From positions 1-44,768 of the forward strand of contig JAJZXS010000008.1 in NCBI GenBank assembly GCA_021806295.1: DNA of 44,768 bases, in the 5' to 3' direction. The notes below the pieces were generated by a model. That model had not been told where the DNA came from. It was given only the letters and a program-made list of their open reading frames with translations, and searched no databases. Shown here piece after piece: positions 16,482 to 25,612 of this stretch (position 1 is the first letter of the stretch; each line of letters starts with the position of its first letter). The translations under genes and the position numbers were made by a program. The DNA is from Thermoplasmata archaeon. Lineage in GTDB: Archaea; Thermoplasmatota; Thermoplasmata; Thermoplasmatales; Thermoplasmataceae.

Positions 16482-17528
16482 ATGCAAGTTGTAAAGATAG
16501 GTGGATCAATATTGAAAAATAAGGAAGATTTAATCCTTATAAAACAAAAATTGATGGACTGCCATAATTGCATTATTGTTACATCCGCCCTTAAGAATGT
16601 AACGAATATGTTGATAGAAGCCTATGAAACAAAAAACACAGGCATTATTGAAAATATTTACAACATGCATATCACAATGACCGACCTGACTGATGAAATA
16701 AAAGGCCTTCTGCGAAAGTTCAGGGACGAGTTGAAAACGCTTGTTTTGATGGATAAAAATTTGCAGTTGCGGGACCTTGTAATATCATATGGGGAGAGAA
16801 TGTCAACTGTGGTAATCTACAGTTTTTTGCGTGATAACGGCTTTAAAATATCATATATAATAGACCCCTTGATTGTCACCGACAGTGTTTTCGGGAATGC
16901 AACGTTTATAGAGGGCAGAACTGCTGAAAGGATAAAGAATACGGTATTTGGCGATATTACCATAGTTCCAGGATTTTATGGCGCCAGTGAGGATGGAAAA
17001 ATAACCACAGTAGGTCGTGGTGGGAGTGATTACACTGCAATGATATTTGCATCTGTGCTGAATTGCAACGTAAGAATAATAACTGACGTTCCTGGAATAA
17101 TGACGTCCGATCCGCGGATATTTTCAGATTCTAGGACACTCCCCGAGGTTTCCCTCAGTGAGGTACTCAAAATGTCCCATTTCGGTGTTAAGAATTTTAA
17201 TTACAAGACATTTACACCTGTGATAGGGAAGGATATAGATATAACAGTGGAATCCCTTTATGAGATGGGGAAAACCAGGATCACCAGAAAACCGGTGAAA
17301 TCGGTTAAATGCGTTGCCCTGGCATCCTATGGCGCTGCACCTGAAAGGAACCTGCTTGTTTTCATAGGGCATGGAATATCAGATCCTGAGGTAAGCAAAA
17401 ATATACTTTCAGTGATAGGGCATGAACATCTATATCACATGGATGCACTTTCGCTTTCACTTCTTCTGGATGAGGACCTTATAAACAATAAAAAATGCTT
17501 CCAGGAGGCATCTTCATGGATAAAATAA
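16482..17528 (+). CDS. lysC: Aspartate kinase, short form
   Basis: The 348-residue protein has the amino-acid-kinase fold: N-terminal VVKIGGSIL, IIVTSALKNVTNMLIEAYE, ISYGERMSTVVIYSFL, TVGRGGSDYTAMIFA and VRIITDVPGIMTSDPRI. It phosphorylates aspartate, the first step to threonine, methionine and lysine. Monofunctional aspartokinases are usually longer and end in two ACT domains. Here only about 75 residues follow the kinase domain, so at most one eroded ACT unit is present and feedback control may differ. A TATA-like CTTTATAG lies about 35 nt upstream. Its end overlaps the asd start by 13 nt. Confidence 0.88.
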   Translation: MQVVKIGGSILKNKEDLILIKQKLMDCHNCIIVTSALKNVTNMLIEAYETKNTGIIENIYNMHITMTDLTDEIKGLLRKFRDELKTLVLMDKNLQLRDLVISYGERMSTVVIYSFLRDNGFKISYIIDPLIVTDSVFGNATFIEGRTAERIKNTVFGDITIVPGFYGASEDGKITTVGRGGSDYTAMIFASVLNCNVRIITDVPGIMTSDPRIFSDSRTLPEVSLSEVLKMSHFGVKNFNYKTFTPVIGKDIDITVESLYEMGKTRITRKPVKSVKCVALASYGAAPERNLLVFIGHGISDPEVSKNILSVIGHEHLYHMDALSLSLLLDEDLINNKKCFQEASSWIK

Positions 17529-18538
17529 GGGTATCATTACTGGGTGCTACCGGCATGGTAGGCCAGAAAATGGTCAGGATTTTAGCAGATCACCCCTATA
17601 TTGACCTGGTTAAACTCAGTGCCTCCCAATCCAGGATAGGAAAAGAGTATGGTAAAACTGTAAACTGGATAGAACAGGGGCCCATCCCGGAGAGGTACAG
17701 AAACATGGCACTGGTATCCGCATCTCCGGAGGATCACAGGGATGTGGATTATGTCCTTTCAGCCCTTCCGCCTGAGGCTGCGGAGGGTATAGAATTGAAA
17801 CTTATCAAAAGGGGAATAAATGTTATATCCAATGCATCACCCTTTAGGATGTCTGAAGATGTACCGCTGATAAATCCGGAGCTAAACTTCAATCATCTTA
17901 AGATTCTGGAAGATAAAGAAACCAAATATGTTAAAAATCCCAACTGTACATCGGCAATTATGGCCATGCCACTGTCTGAAATACTTGGAATAGATTATAG
18001 AAGAATTTCTATTGTGTCAATGCAGGCAATCAGTGGTGCCGGTTATTCAGGCCTTCCATACATGTCCATAGACGACAATATTGTACCGTATATCCATGGA
18101 GAGGAGGAAAAGATACCTGCAGAGATATCAAAAATGTATGGTTCAGTCGAAAATGGTAAGATAAAGAATAGAAAAATGCGGGTAAATGTAACATCTGTAA
18201 GGGTTCCTGTTAAGGTCGGGCATATGGGCGTTATAAACATAGAAACTGATATAGACCCTGATCTGGAAAAACTGAAGCAGAACATGGTCAATTTTGCACC
18301 GCTGAAAGGGTTTCATGGTCTGTATACCGCCCCGGACCATCCACTCGTAGTACACGAGGAGGAGGATAGGCCACAGAACGCGCTGGATACATATAATGGT
18401 ATGGAAGTCCACGTTGGACGTGTATCTTACAGGGACGGGATAATCAGAATGGTAGTACTGGGCAACAATCTTGTCAGGGGTGCGGCCGGCATAACAGTAC
18501 TTACCATGGAAACCATGAAACAGATGAATCTAATATGA
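17516..18538 (+). CDS. asd: Aspartate-semialdehyde dehydrogenase
   Basis: The 340-residue protein starts with the NADP-binding motif LLGATGMVGQKMVRIL. It has the catalytic Cys in KNPNCTSAIMAMPL, the ISGAGYSG segment and the archaeal HEEEDRPQNALD motif. It reduces aspartyl phosphate to aspartate semialdehyde, the step after aspartokinase. I start at ATG 17516 because a GGAGG ribosome-binding site lies just upstream and the sequence aligns from MDKIRVSLLG; a longer frame from 17495 is unlikely. The 13-nt overlap with lysC implies coupled translation. Its 3' end overlaps the convergent HAD gene by 9 nt. Confidence 0.93.
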   Translation: MDKIRVSLLGATGMVGQKMVRILADHPYIDLVKLSASQSRIGKEYGKTVNWIEQGPIPERYRNMALVSASPEDHRDVDYVLSALPPEAAEGIELKLIKRGINVISNASPFRMSEDVPLINPELNFNHLKILEDKETKYVKNPNCTSAIMAMPLSEILGIDYRRISIVSMQAISGAGYSGLPYMSIDDNIVPYIHGEEEKIPAEISKMYGSVENGKIKNRKMRVNVTSVRVPVKVGHMGVINIETDIDPDLEKLKQNMVNFAPLKGFHGLYTAPDHPLVVHEEEDRPQNALDTYNGMEVHVGRVSYRDGIIRMVVLGNNLVRGAAGITVLTMETMKQMNLI

Positions 18539-19171
18539 TTCCAGAAATTTTATAAGCCCACTTAAATCATTTTCCATGCTGGCACTGGATATTTTCAGTA
18601 ATAAATCGCTGTCAGAGTTGAAGGCTATGAAATTTGGTACCGCCCTGTACATGGAATAATCAGATTCTGAATCCCCGACAGCAATGCATTCTCCTGGTTT
18701 TAACCCATATTTTGCCATGACCTTTCCCATAACATAATCCTTGTATGAGGGGTCCACCTGGACCTCGCCATCCGGAATTATGCGTCCATTATCATCACAG
18801 TATATTTTATTTGCGTATGCCTCATATATTCCATAATCCCTGGCAATACGATCTGAAAGCCATGATATCCCACCGGATACAATTACAGAAATTATGTTCT
18901 TATTTTTCAGGTATTTCATCGTTTTCCCCAGTCCTGTTACAGGCTTGATTTCATTAAGGATGTTTTTAATATAATTCCCCTCAATGCCAGGATATTTTTC
19001 TATCCAGGCTTTTAAATCAAGCCGGAAGAAATCAGGGTATGGCAACTGCCCTTTCATGTATTTCATATAATTTTCCCTGTTGTTTATTCCCAGTTTATTG
19101 TTTACATAAAACCAGCTGCTTTTTTCAACAGTAAGCACCCCGTCCATATCAAAAAATGCAAGTTTTATCAT
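18530..19171 (-). CDS. HAD-superfamily phosphatase, phosphoserine phosphatase-like
   Basis: All four HAD motifs are visible in 213 residues: FFDMDGVL (nucleophile Asp), IVSGG (Ser), the Lys in PSYKDYV, and VGDSESDYSM (acidic Mg2+ ligands). A helical cap lies between motifs I and II. The layout is that of SerB-type phosphatases, which release serine from phosphoserine, but related enzymes act on other phosphomonoesters. The start codon follows the proS stop by one base (TGATATG), so it is in the same operon as ProRS, an association that does not explain its substrate. It overlaps the end of asd by 9 nt. Confidence 0.82.
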   Translation of the reverse strand: MIKLAFFDMDGVLTVEKSSWFYVNNKLGINNRENYMKYMKGQLPYPDFFRLDLKAWIEKYPGIEGNYIKNILNEIKPVTGLGKTMKYLKNKNIISVIVSGGISWLSDRIARDYGIYEAYANKIYCDDNGRIIPDGEVQVDPSYKDYVMGKVMAKYGLKPGECIAVGDSESDYSMYRAVPNFIAFNSDSDLLLKISSASMENDLSGLIKFLESY

Positions 19172-19172
19172 A

Positions 19173-20564
19173 TCAGTATGTCCTTGAAAAGGCAGATATT
19201 TTCCCGGGCCTGCCGCAAACTATGCATGGACCGGATTTATCCATACCCCTGACAGCCCCTAGTGCAGTCTTCTCAGATAATGCTTCTATTCTATCCGAGC
19301 ATTCCTTTCTGCCACACCAGTATGCAGTTACCATTCTGTCTTCCTTAATTTCATTGATGTTGTCTATAAAAACTCTATTGCTGTCATAGAATTCAGAGGA
19401 ATGCTTTTTTATATCCTCATTAACAGCCTGAAGATAACTGTGTATATTATTTAATTCATCCAGGGATATTTTTATTTTTTTCCTCCTGGTCCTCATGGAT
19501 AATGTAAGTGTGTTATCCTCGACCTCCCTTTTTCCTATTTCTATTCTCAGTGGAACTCCCTTCATTTCCCAGTCATTGTATTTGTATCCAGGCGTGTACT
19601 CACGTTCATCTATCTGGCATTTTATACTCTGAGATTTTAATTTTTGGAGAATTGTCCCTGAATAACTTATTATTTTCTCATAATCATCCCCGGGTATGGG
19701 AACTATAATAACCTGAACAGGTGCAAGCTTGTATGGCAGCACCAATCCCTTATCATCTCCATGGATTCCTATTACTGCAGCAAGCAACCTTTCACTTAAA
19801 CCGAAGGTGGTCTGTGATACAAAATTCATATTGCCTTCATCGTCAAGATATTTTATTCCATAATTTTTTGCAAAATTTTCTCCGTATTCATGTATTGTTC
19901 CTATTTGAAGTGACCTTGATCCGGGCATTGGCGTGTCAAAGGCAACAGAGTACATTGCTCCCGGGAACTTATCCCAGTCAGGCCTTACGTCCATGGAAAA
20001 ATTTATGCAGAGGTCATCCGCAAGCCGGTTCATTATTTTTATGTACTCTTCCATCTGTCTTTCCGCATCCTCAAAATCTTTATGTGCAGTATGTGCCTCA
20101 TAAAAATGAATTTCGCGTACACGTATGAATGACCTTGTATGCTTGGTTTCGTACCTGTAAACGCTAACAATCTGATAAATCCTGAAGGGCAAATCTGTAT
20201 GTGACCTTATCCACAGGGGGAACATTGTGTACATAGCAGCCTCACTTGTCGGTCTTAGTGCGAGGTCTATGTCCAGGGGATTGGTTCCACCCTTTGTAAC
20301 CCAGTAGATTTCATTTTCAAATCCCTTTACGTGCTCGAATTCTACTTCCAACTGCTCTCTGGATATAAGAACAGGAAAACTTACCTCCTCTATGCCACTC
20401 TCTTCTGAATAATCTCTCAACAAACTATCAATAGAATGCATGATTTTTAATCCATATGGTAACCATACATTCATTCCCTTTATCAAATAACGCTTATCAC
20501 TGAGTTTTGCAATATCTATAATCTCATTGTACCATTCACTGAAATCGGTTTTTTTGTTTTCCAT
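19173..20564 (-). CDS. proS: Prolyl-tRNA synthetase, archaeal/eukaryotic type
   Basis: The protein is a class II synthetase charging tRNA-Pro. Motif 2 is in YRYETKHTRSFIRVREIHFYEAHTAH and motif 3 includes VLPYKLAPVQVIIVPI with the anticodon-binding domain behind it. The C-terminal extension has cysteines in WCGRKEC and PCIVCGRPG, expected to bind zinc, and ends in Tyr, as archaeal ProRS does. I start at ATG 20564 (MENKKTDFSEWYNE) because it aligns with relatives and lies 25 nt from a TATA-like ATAATATATA. The frame also has an ATG at 20585. It is followed by the HAD gene. Confidence 0.95.
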   Translation of the reverse strand: MENKKTDFSEWYNEIIDIAKLSDKRYLIKGMNVWLPYGLKIMHSIDSLLRDYSEESGIEEVSFPVLISREQLEVEFEHVKGFENEIYWVTKGGTNPLDIDLALRPTSEAAMYTMFPLWIRSHTDLPFRIYQIVSVYRYETKHTRSFIRVREIHFYEAHTAHKDFEDAERQMEEYIKIMNRLADDLCINFSMDVRPDWDKFPGAMYSVAFDTPMPGSRSLQIGTIHEYGENFAKNYGIKYLDDEGNMNFVSQTTFGLSERLLAAVIGIHGDDKGLVLPYKLAPVQVIIVPIPGDDYEKIISYSGTILQKLKSQSIKCQIDEREYTPGYKYNDWEMKGVPLRIEIGKREVEDNTLTLSMRTRRKKIKISLDELNNIHSYLQAVNEDIKKHSSEFYDSNRVFIDNINEIKEDRMVTAYWCGRKECSDRIEALSEKTALGAVRGMDKSGPCIVCGRPGKISAFSRTY

Positions 20565-20591
20565 TCTGCATTTATCTTTAACCATTATATA

Positions 20592-21629
20592 TTATTTTTT
20601 AGAGGTAGCCTTATTGAGATAATAAGTGTTTATCCATGCATAAATGTACAGTATTATTAACCCTGCGGTGAAGATTATAATAGAATAAACAAATAACTCA
20701 AGTTTTGTAAATACCCAGAGCATATAATCTGAAAAAGTTGAAATCCCAACAGGAAATACATAGGCCCACACAGTCATTGACTGCCTGTATTTTATATGGG
20801 TAATGGCTATCGCAGCAGATACTAAAAACAGGAATAGGTCGAAACCCCAGAGCATCATAGAAAAATCCACGGCAAGATCGGCAGGAACCTGAAAAATTCC
20901 TATATAATTAAACTGTGGCATGAACATTATATTTATAATTAGCATGCTGGATGCGCCTACTGGAATCATTGCCGCCGGTGATGCCTGGAGATAATTTGGC
21001 CTGTTGCTTATATGGGATATATATGCAGATATTCCAACGAATAAAAACTGGAAGAAGGATATTCCAAAGGCAACCAGGGTCATTACATATACTGTTTTCA
21101 GTATATTGATACTGTAGTATGCCGCGATAGGTGGAGTTAGTAGTACAGATGTGAGAATGATATTGGCACTGAGGACTATAGAGGGCACAAGTATAGCATA
21201 TGTAACCTTATCAAAGCTGTATTTATTGGTATACAAATTGTAATTGAGCACAATATTTACAACTATTACGAATAGGTAGAAGAATACAAACAGATAAAGA
21301 AATAAATATGCCACAAACGGGCTTATGCCAATATAAGCGGTATAGAAAAAGGCAATGGCATAATATAGAACCCCGAGAAAGGCGAGAAAACTGAGTTTTA
21401 TTATATCATTATAGTCCTCCATTATCAACTTTTTATTTCTTATATACCTGTATATCCATGATATAAATACAAAGGCAAAAAATGCCAGGACAATGAAATA
21501 AATCAACTTTCCAACATCGAAAATTATCTGGTTATGGAATACCAGATATATAATAAAAAAGGCAAGTGATATGGACAGTGTGCCAAGAACAACAGGAAAC
21601 CAGCCAGAGTCCAGTCCTTTATATGTCAT
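20592..21629 (-). CDS. TDT-family (TehA/SLAC1-like) membrane transporter
   Basis: The 345-residue protein has about ten hydrophobic segments. It opens with SGWFPVVLGTLSISLAFFIIYLV, has a central SPAAMIPVGASSMLIINIMF and later WAYVFPVGISTFSDYML. These match the repeating G/P-rich segments of tellurite-resistance/dicarboxylate transporters and SLAC1-type anion channels (first-helix FxxVxGTxxLS, mid P-A-x-x-I-x-x-G, W-x-x-x-F-P). The phenylalanine gate of TehA cannot be placed with certainty. It may move anions such as dicarboxylates. The gene ends about 27 nt before the proS start used here and diverges from the PUA/EVE-like gene. Confidence 0.65.
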   Translation of the reverse strand: MTYKGLDSGWFPVVLGTLSISLAFFIIYLVFHNQIIFDVGKLIYFIVLAFFAFVFISWIYRYIRNKKLIMEDYNDIIKLSFLAFLGVLYYAIAFFYTAYIGISPFVAYLFLYLFVFFYLFVIVVNIVLNYNLYTNKYSFDKVTYAILVPSIVLSANIILTSVLLTPPIAAYYSINILKTVYVMTLVAFGISFFQFLFVGISAYISHISNRPNYLQASPAAMIPVGASSMLIINIMFMPQFNYIGIFQVPADLAVDFSMMLWGFDLFLFLVSAAIAITHIKYRQSMTVWAYVFPVGISTFSDYMLWVFTKLELFVYSIIIFTAGLIILYIYAWINTYYLNKATSKK

Positions 21630-21765
21630 GCCCCGGTATATAATTTAAACATTAATAATATTACCCGTTTATCTTATAATAACATCCTCCACTTATGGCA
21701 GATGGCAGGCTGCATTCAGGTTAATATTTCAAAAAATATATGCGCCATGGTTAAATGAATATCAT

Positions 21766-22326
21766 ATGAACAACAAAGAATTTCTCGAGTATGCTGGCAC
21801 AAGAGATTTAAGAAAAATTACAGGCCCACCCTGTGACTGGCTAAAAACATATAATTTGAAATCCTGGGGATTCAGGCGTTATGATAAAACGGAGAAAGCT
21901 TATGAATCTTTTAAAACAGGAGACATCTTCGTATTTCATTCCATGAAACAGGAATATTTACCCCAAGATCCGGGTATAAAATCAGGAATAATTGGGGTCG
22001 GGATACTTTCTGGCAAAAAAATAATTGAAAATGAGCCTTCTGATGGGGCCTTTACCCCAGAGGGATTTAGGCCGATAAAGATATATTTTTCGGATATATG
22101 GTTCTTTGGAGATACTGATAAAATAATAAATGAAAGTATTGCCGAGAAAAAACAGAAAGGAATGAACTATATCTTAAGAGATATTTACAATCTTACTAAT
22201 AATATAATAATGTTTCAGGAGATGCGGGACAATAATTGTACAATTTCCACACAGGGTGCAGTTTCAAAAATTTCCGGTGATAAATCCATCAGATTATTAC
22301 AATTAATAAGATCAAGATTGAAATAA
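21766..22326 (+). CDS. PUA/EVE-like domain protein of unknown function
   Basis: The 186-residue protein resembles the EVE/PUA-like fold. CDWLKTYNLKSWGFRRYDKTEKAYESFKTGDIFVFHSM corresponds to the entry of such domains, where a Trp-containing loop precedes GDxxxFY. IIGVGILSGKKI and RPIKIYFSDIWFF correspond to the following strands. EVE domains recognise modified bases and often sit with restriction or RNA-modification genes, but none are adjacent here. The last 60 residues are unassigned. The gene stands alone between divergent and convergent neighbours. The fold call is by eye. Confidence 0.45.
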   Translation: MNNKEFLEYAGTRDLRKITGPPCDWLKTYNLKSWGFRRYDKTEKAYESFKTGDIFVFHSMKQEYLPQDPGIKSGIIGVGILSGKKIIENEPSDGAFTPEGFRPIKIYFSDIWFFGDTDKIINESIAEKKQKGMNYILRDIYNLTNNIIMFQEMRDNNCTISTQGAVSKISGDKSIRLLQLIRSRLK

Positions 22327-22367
22327 TAAATAAAATATATTTTTCAAATTAATAAATTTAGATAAAG

Positions 22368-23675
22368 TTATGCTGGAGGTATATACTTTGATGTTTCTCT
22401 TACTATAGTGAAGGTTTCCGCATAGAGGAAGCCGATTATTATCCATGCAAAGAAAAGATACTGTATAATGAGGGATATGCCCGGCAATGAGTCGATTAAT
22501 ATAAATATCGATATAGCTACTGCAACTATACCGACTGTTAGTTCTTTTATACTCCTTTTTGATTTTCTGGTGGCTATTTTTATCAGAGAAAAATCTGCAG
22601 ATGTATGGATTATAAGATTCATCAGACCCGCTAATGCCCCCATGGCAAGGAATGTTGCGTATAATCCAATAAAGTATGTCATTGTACCCAGAACAATTAC
22701 AAATATTGTAGCTATTAATAATTCAGATAATACCGGCTTACCTTTATATTTTCTTGAAAATATTTTTGGAAATCTTCCATCTTCGCTCATTGCACCGAAA
22801 GTTCTTGAATCGGCCAGTATATACGCAATACCCCCAAGAACTCCATCGCTCAATGCTATGATAGGTACTATTATTAAGCCCAGTATTCCAAAATGAGTTA
22901 TAAGATAAATAATCAAATTGCCGGTAAAATTCAATGAACCTAAGGAATAAAAGAATAATGTTGCAAGCAGTCCTCCGAATATCACAACGGTGATTGCTGC
23001 CCTTCCGATTGCCTTGCTATCCTTCGCATCACCACCAAGTGGAGCAATTGATCCATAACCTGTCGGGATTCCAAGACCAAATATAACTGCTACAAGAAGG
23101 TATGGTGAATATATTACAGGATTGTAGAAATGCCGGCCTGAACTGTGCAGAAATATTATCGATAATACAACTATTATAGTCATCTCTATTGTTGACATTA
23201 TCATTGCATATTTTGCTGAAATCTTTACTCCGGCTATTACTATTGTGGAAGCTACTAAGGAAGCAAGAAACACTGTGATTATCTGGTTGATGCCGAGAAC
23301 ATATGATAAAACGTATGCACCACCGGCAAGCAATGTTCCACCGTAGGCAAGTGCATATAATAGATATGACCATCCTGTTTCTATACCTAACCCACCTGAC
23401 AGGCCATAAAGGGCATAGATGTAGTATCCTCCACTTCTACGGTATCTTCTTGAAAGAAAGTAAACAACTATTCCATTGAAGAATACTACAGTTGTGGCTA
23501 TCATCATAGCAAATGCTCCTGCAGTTCCCACCATTGCAATCATAACCGTTCCGAATGTCAATAGGGAAATAAAAGGCGCCTGCCCGCCAAATGATATGAA
23601 AAAGAGTTCAGGAAATGATAATTTCTTTTCCAAATTTTCGCCTTTATTTATAATGTTGCTACTATTATTTTTCAT
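22368..23675 (-). CDS. APC-family permease A (paralogue of the next gene)
   Basis: The 435-residue protein has about 12 membrane helices and the early segment LSFPELFFISFGGQAPFISLLTFGT, which stands where APC transporters bind the substrate backbone. A conserved GIPTGYGSIAPLGGDAKDSKAIGRAA sits in the middle, in place of the usual F-x-G-x-E motif, with MSEDGRFPKIFSRKYKGKPVL later. It is closely similar along its length to the gene at 23796, so the two are tandem duplicates. Amino acid or polyamine import is likely; substrate unknown. About 120 AT-rich nt separate the two genes, so each may have its own promoter. Confidence 0.82.
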   Translation of the reverse strand: MKNNSSNIINKGENLEKKLSFPELFFISFGGQAPFISLLTFGTVMIAMVGTAGAFAMMIATTVVFFNGIVVYFLSRRYRRSGGYYIYALYGLSGGLGIETGWSYLLYALAYGGTLLAGGAYVLSYVLGINQIITVFLASLVASTIVIAGVKISAKYAMIMSTIEMTIIVVLSIIFLHSSGRHFYNPVIYSPYLLVAVIFGLGIPTGYGSIAPLGGDAKDSKAIGRAAITVVIFGGLLATLFFYSLGSLNFTGNLIIYLITHFGILGLIIVPIIALSDGVLGGIAYILADSRTFGAMSEDGRFPKIFSRKYKGKPVLSELLIATIFVIVLGTMTYFIGLYATFLAMGALAGLMNLIIHTSADFSLIKIATRKSKRSIKELTVGIVAVAISIFILIDSLPGISLIIQYLFFAWIIIGFLYAETFTIVRETSKYIPPA

Positions 23676-23795
23676 TCCATTTCACCTTCATATTTAACCA
23701 AATTATTTTGACTTACATTTTCAGTCTCTGTATATGAAATAAAAAGTTTATTTACCCCTTCAAATATATTATAAATTCTTTAAAATTTAAAAATA

Positions 23796-25202
23796 TCATT
23801 GATTGATCTCTGTATGTGTTTTAACATACTGATGAGCGTCCAGCATTTCAAGTATTATAAACCCTAATATTATAAAACCTAAAACAAGTTCTATCATGTA
23901 TGTATCAGATGTAAGGAGCGAGTAAATGAATACAAATCCCGACACTATTATTCCGAGAATTCCAATGCCTAATTCTCTGATCCTCCTTTGAGCTCTAACA
24001 AGATTTTCCTTGAACAATGAGAAGTTTGCCGTTAGATGAACCATCAGATTGCCCAGTCCTGCAATTGAACCTAAAGCCAGGAATATGATAAAGGCATTTA
24101 CAAATATCAAAGTGGGCATAAGTATTATCGCTGCTGCAATTAAGGTTATTATTCCTGCTATGACAGGCGTTCCTCTCTTGCTGTGCAGTTTGCTTAAAGC
24201 TTTGCTAATGACACCTCTTTCTGACATAGCGTATAGATTCCTGGAAAACGCTGTAAGGAAAGCCAGCGATCCCAGAATACCGTCATTTATTGCTGCGAAT
24301 AATAATAAAGGTAAAGCAATCGGTCCTGTGATCTTATCCATTACGGTGATAACCGGCACATTTGATGATACAAGAGCTGAAAATGAGTGCGTAGCAATTC
24401 CATAGTCAACAAGGGAATATAATACCAGTGCTTCAAGGGTTCCCCCTACAATTATTACAAGAATTGCCGCTTTTCCAACATTTCTTTTAGCATTCTTTAC
24501 CTCGCCTGAAACTGGTGTAATAGCACCGTATCCTGTAGGTATGCCAACGGCGAATAAAATTCCCAGGAATATTATGGCCGGAGATGGGATGCTGGTAAAT
24601 GGATTATATACCAGGAAGTGAGCGCCATAAAAACCTGCTGCGATGATTCCCAAGAGAACAACTAATTCCAGGCTTGCTGAAAAGACTGCATATTTTGAGG
24701 ATGGTCTTATGCCCAGTAAAAGAAATGCTGCTGTGGGAATGAAAACTATCAGGAATGCAACCAGTGGGGGAATCGATATATATGGTGAAGCAACATATGT
24801 CAGGACAAATATTGACCCGGTAATGTAACCGCCTGCATACAGCAGTGAATAGAAAAGATATAACCATCCCGTTTCAAAACCGAACCTGTGCGATAATGAT
24901 TTATAAGCATAGTTGAAATATCCGCCCTCCTCATCATGTTTTCTTGATAAGTAATAAACACCCGCCCCGTTGATCAAAACCACAAGAGTTCCTATAATAA
25001 GTACAATTGGAGAGAAGAACAGTGTCAGTATCAAGGCAGCTGTAGCATATGTTAACATCGAAAGAAAAGGTGCCTGACCTCCGAACGACATAAAAAATAT
25101 GTCTGCGAATCCAACACTTCTTGTTAGCTTACTTTTACTTTCTATATCTATATCCCTAATATTTTTGACATTTTCCATTTTTGCTCTCAAGGATAGAGAC
25201 AT
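23796..25202 (-). CDS. APC-family permease B (paralogue of the previous gene)
   Basis: The 468-residue protein shares with permease A the segments SFGGQAPFLSMLTY, VGIPTGYGAITPVSGEVKNAKRNVGKAA and MSERGVISKALSKLHSKRGTPV, at matching positions, plus about 12 hydrophobic helices. The N-terminus is about 10 residues longer and hydrophilic. Divergence along the length means the duplication is not recent. The shared GIPTGYG motif in place of F-x-G-x-E suggests a distinct APC subgroup. The 52-residue RHH protein encoded upstream on the same strand is a possible regulator. The substrate is unknown. Confidence 0.82.
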   Translation of the reverse strand: MSLSLRAKMENVKNIRDIDIESKSKLTRSVGFADIFFMSFGGQAPFLSMLTYATAALILTLFFSPIVLIIGTLVVLINGAGVYYLSRKHDEEGGYFNYAYKSLSHRFGFETGWLYLFYSLLYAGGYITGSIFVLTYVASPYISIPPLVAFLIVFIPTAAFLLLGIRPSSKYAVFSASLELVVLLGIIAAGFYGAHFLVYNPFTSIPSPAIIFLGILFAVGIPTGYGAITPVSGEVKNAKRNVGKAAILVIIVGGTLEALVLYSLVDYGIATHSFSALVSSNVPVITVMDKITGPIALPLLLFAAINDGILGSLAFLTAFSRNLYAMSERGVISKALSKLHSKRGTPVIAGIITLIAAAIILMPTLIFVNAFIIFLALGSIAGLGNLMVHLTANFSLFKENLVRAQRRIRELGIGILGIIVSGFVFIYSLLTSDTYMIELVLGFIILGFIILEMLDAHQYVKTHTEINQ

Positions 25203-25359
25203 CGGGAGTATATAAACTTTATGAGTTACTATACCATATATATTTAATTTGACAATATAAATTAAATTTATGTATAAATTGAATTTTTTGTTAAAATTTA
25301 TTGAAAATATTATGAAAACATATCAAAATTTATTAAAATTAAAAATATGGAATTTGTAT

Positions 25360-25518
25360 TTATTTAGATTTTTCAAAATTTAGATTGTTATGTAAAGCAG
25401 CAAGTACAAGATATCTAGAAACCGACACACCTTCCATAAGGGCTTTCTCCTCTATTACTGCTTTTTCATCTTTCCTGATATACACACTTATCTTGTTATA
25501 TTTGTTAGAGCTTATCAT
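25360..25518 (-). CDS. Small ribbon-helix-helix DNA-binding protein (52 aa)
   Basis: The minus strand encodes a 52-residue protein starting ISSNKYNKISVYIRKDEK after the Met and ending NNLNFEKSK. It has the RHH pattern: a beta strand with alternating residues (KISVYIRKDE), helix 1 (KAVIEEKALMEG) and helix 2 (VSVSRYLVLAALH), like CopG/Arc and mobilisation-type proteins. It binds DNA as a dimer. A TATA-like CCTTATAT lies 26 nt upstream of the ATG, suggesting a leaderless transcript. No toxin or relaxase gene is adjacent. The neighbours are permease B downstream and tRNA-Glu upstream, so it may regulate the permease. Confidence 0.75.
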   Translation of the reverse strand: MISSNKYNKISVYIRKDEKAVIEEKALMEGVSVSRYLVLAALHNNLNFEKSK

Positions 25519-25540
25519 GATATTACTAATACTTAATACG

Positions 25541-25548
25541 ATATAAGG
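25541..25548 (-). promoter_or_regulatory. TATA element of the small RHH gene
   Basis: CCTTATAT on the minus strand is centred 26 nt before the ATG at 25518, the spacing of a leaderless archaeal promoter. It supports the reality of this short gene. Confidence 0.5.
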
Positions 25549-25612
25549 TTTTTTAAATTAATTAAAACATTAACCCACGGGGTAACCAATACATAACAAT
25601 AGCGTAATTTCA

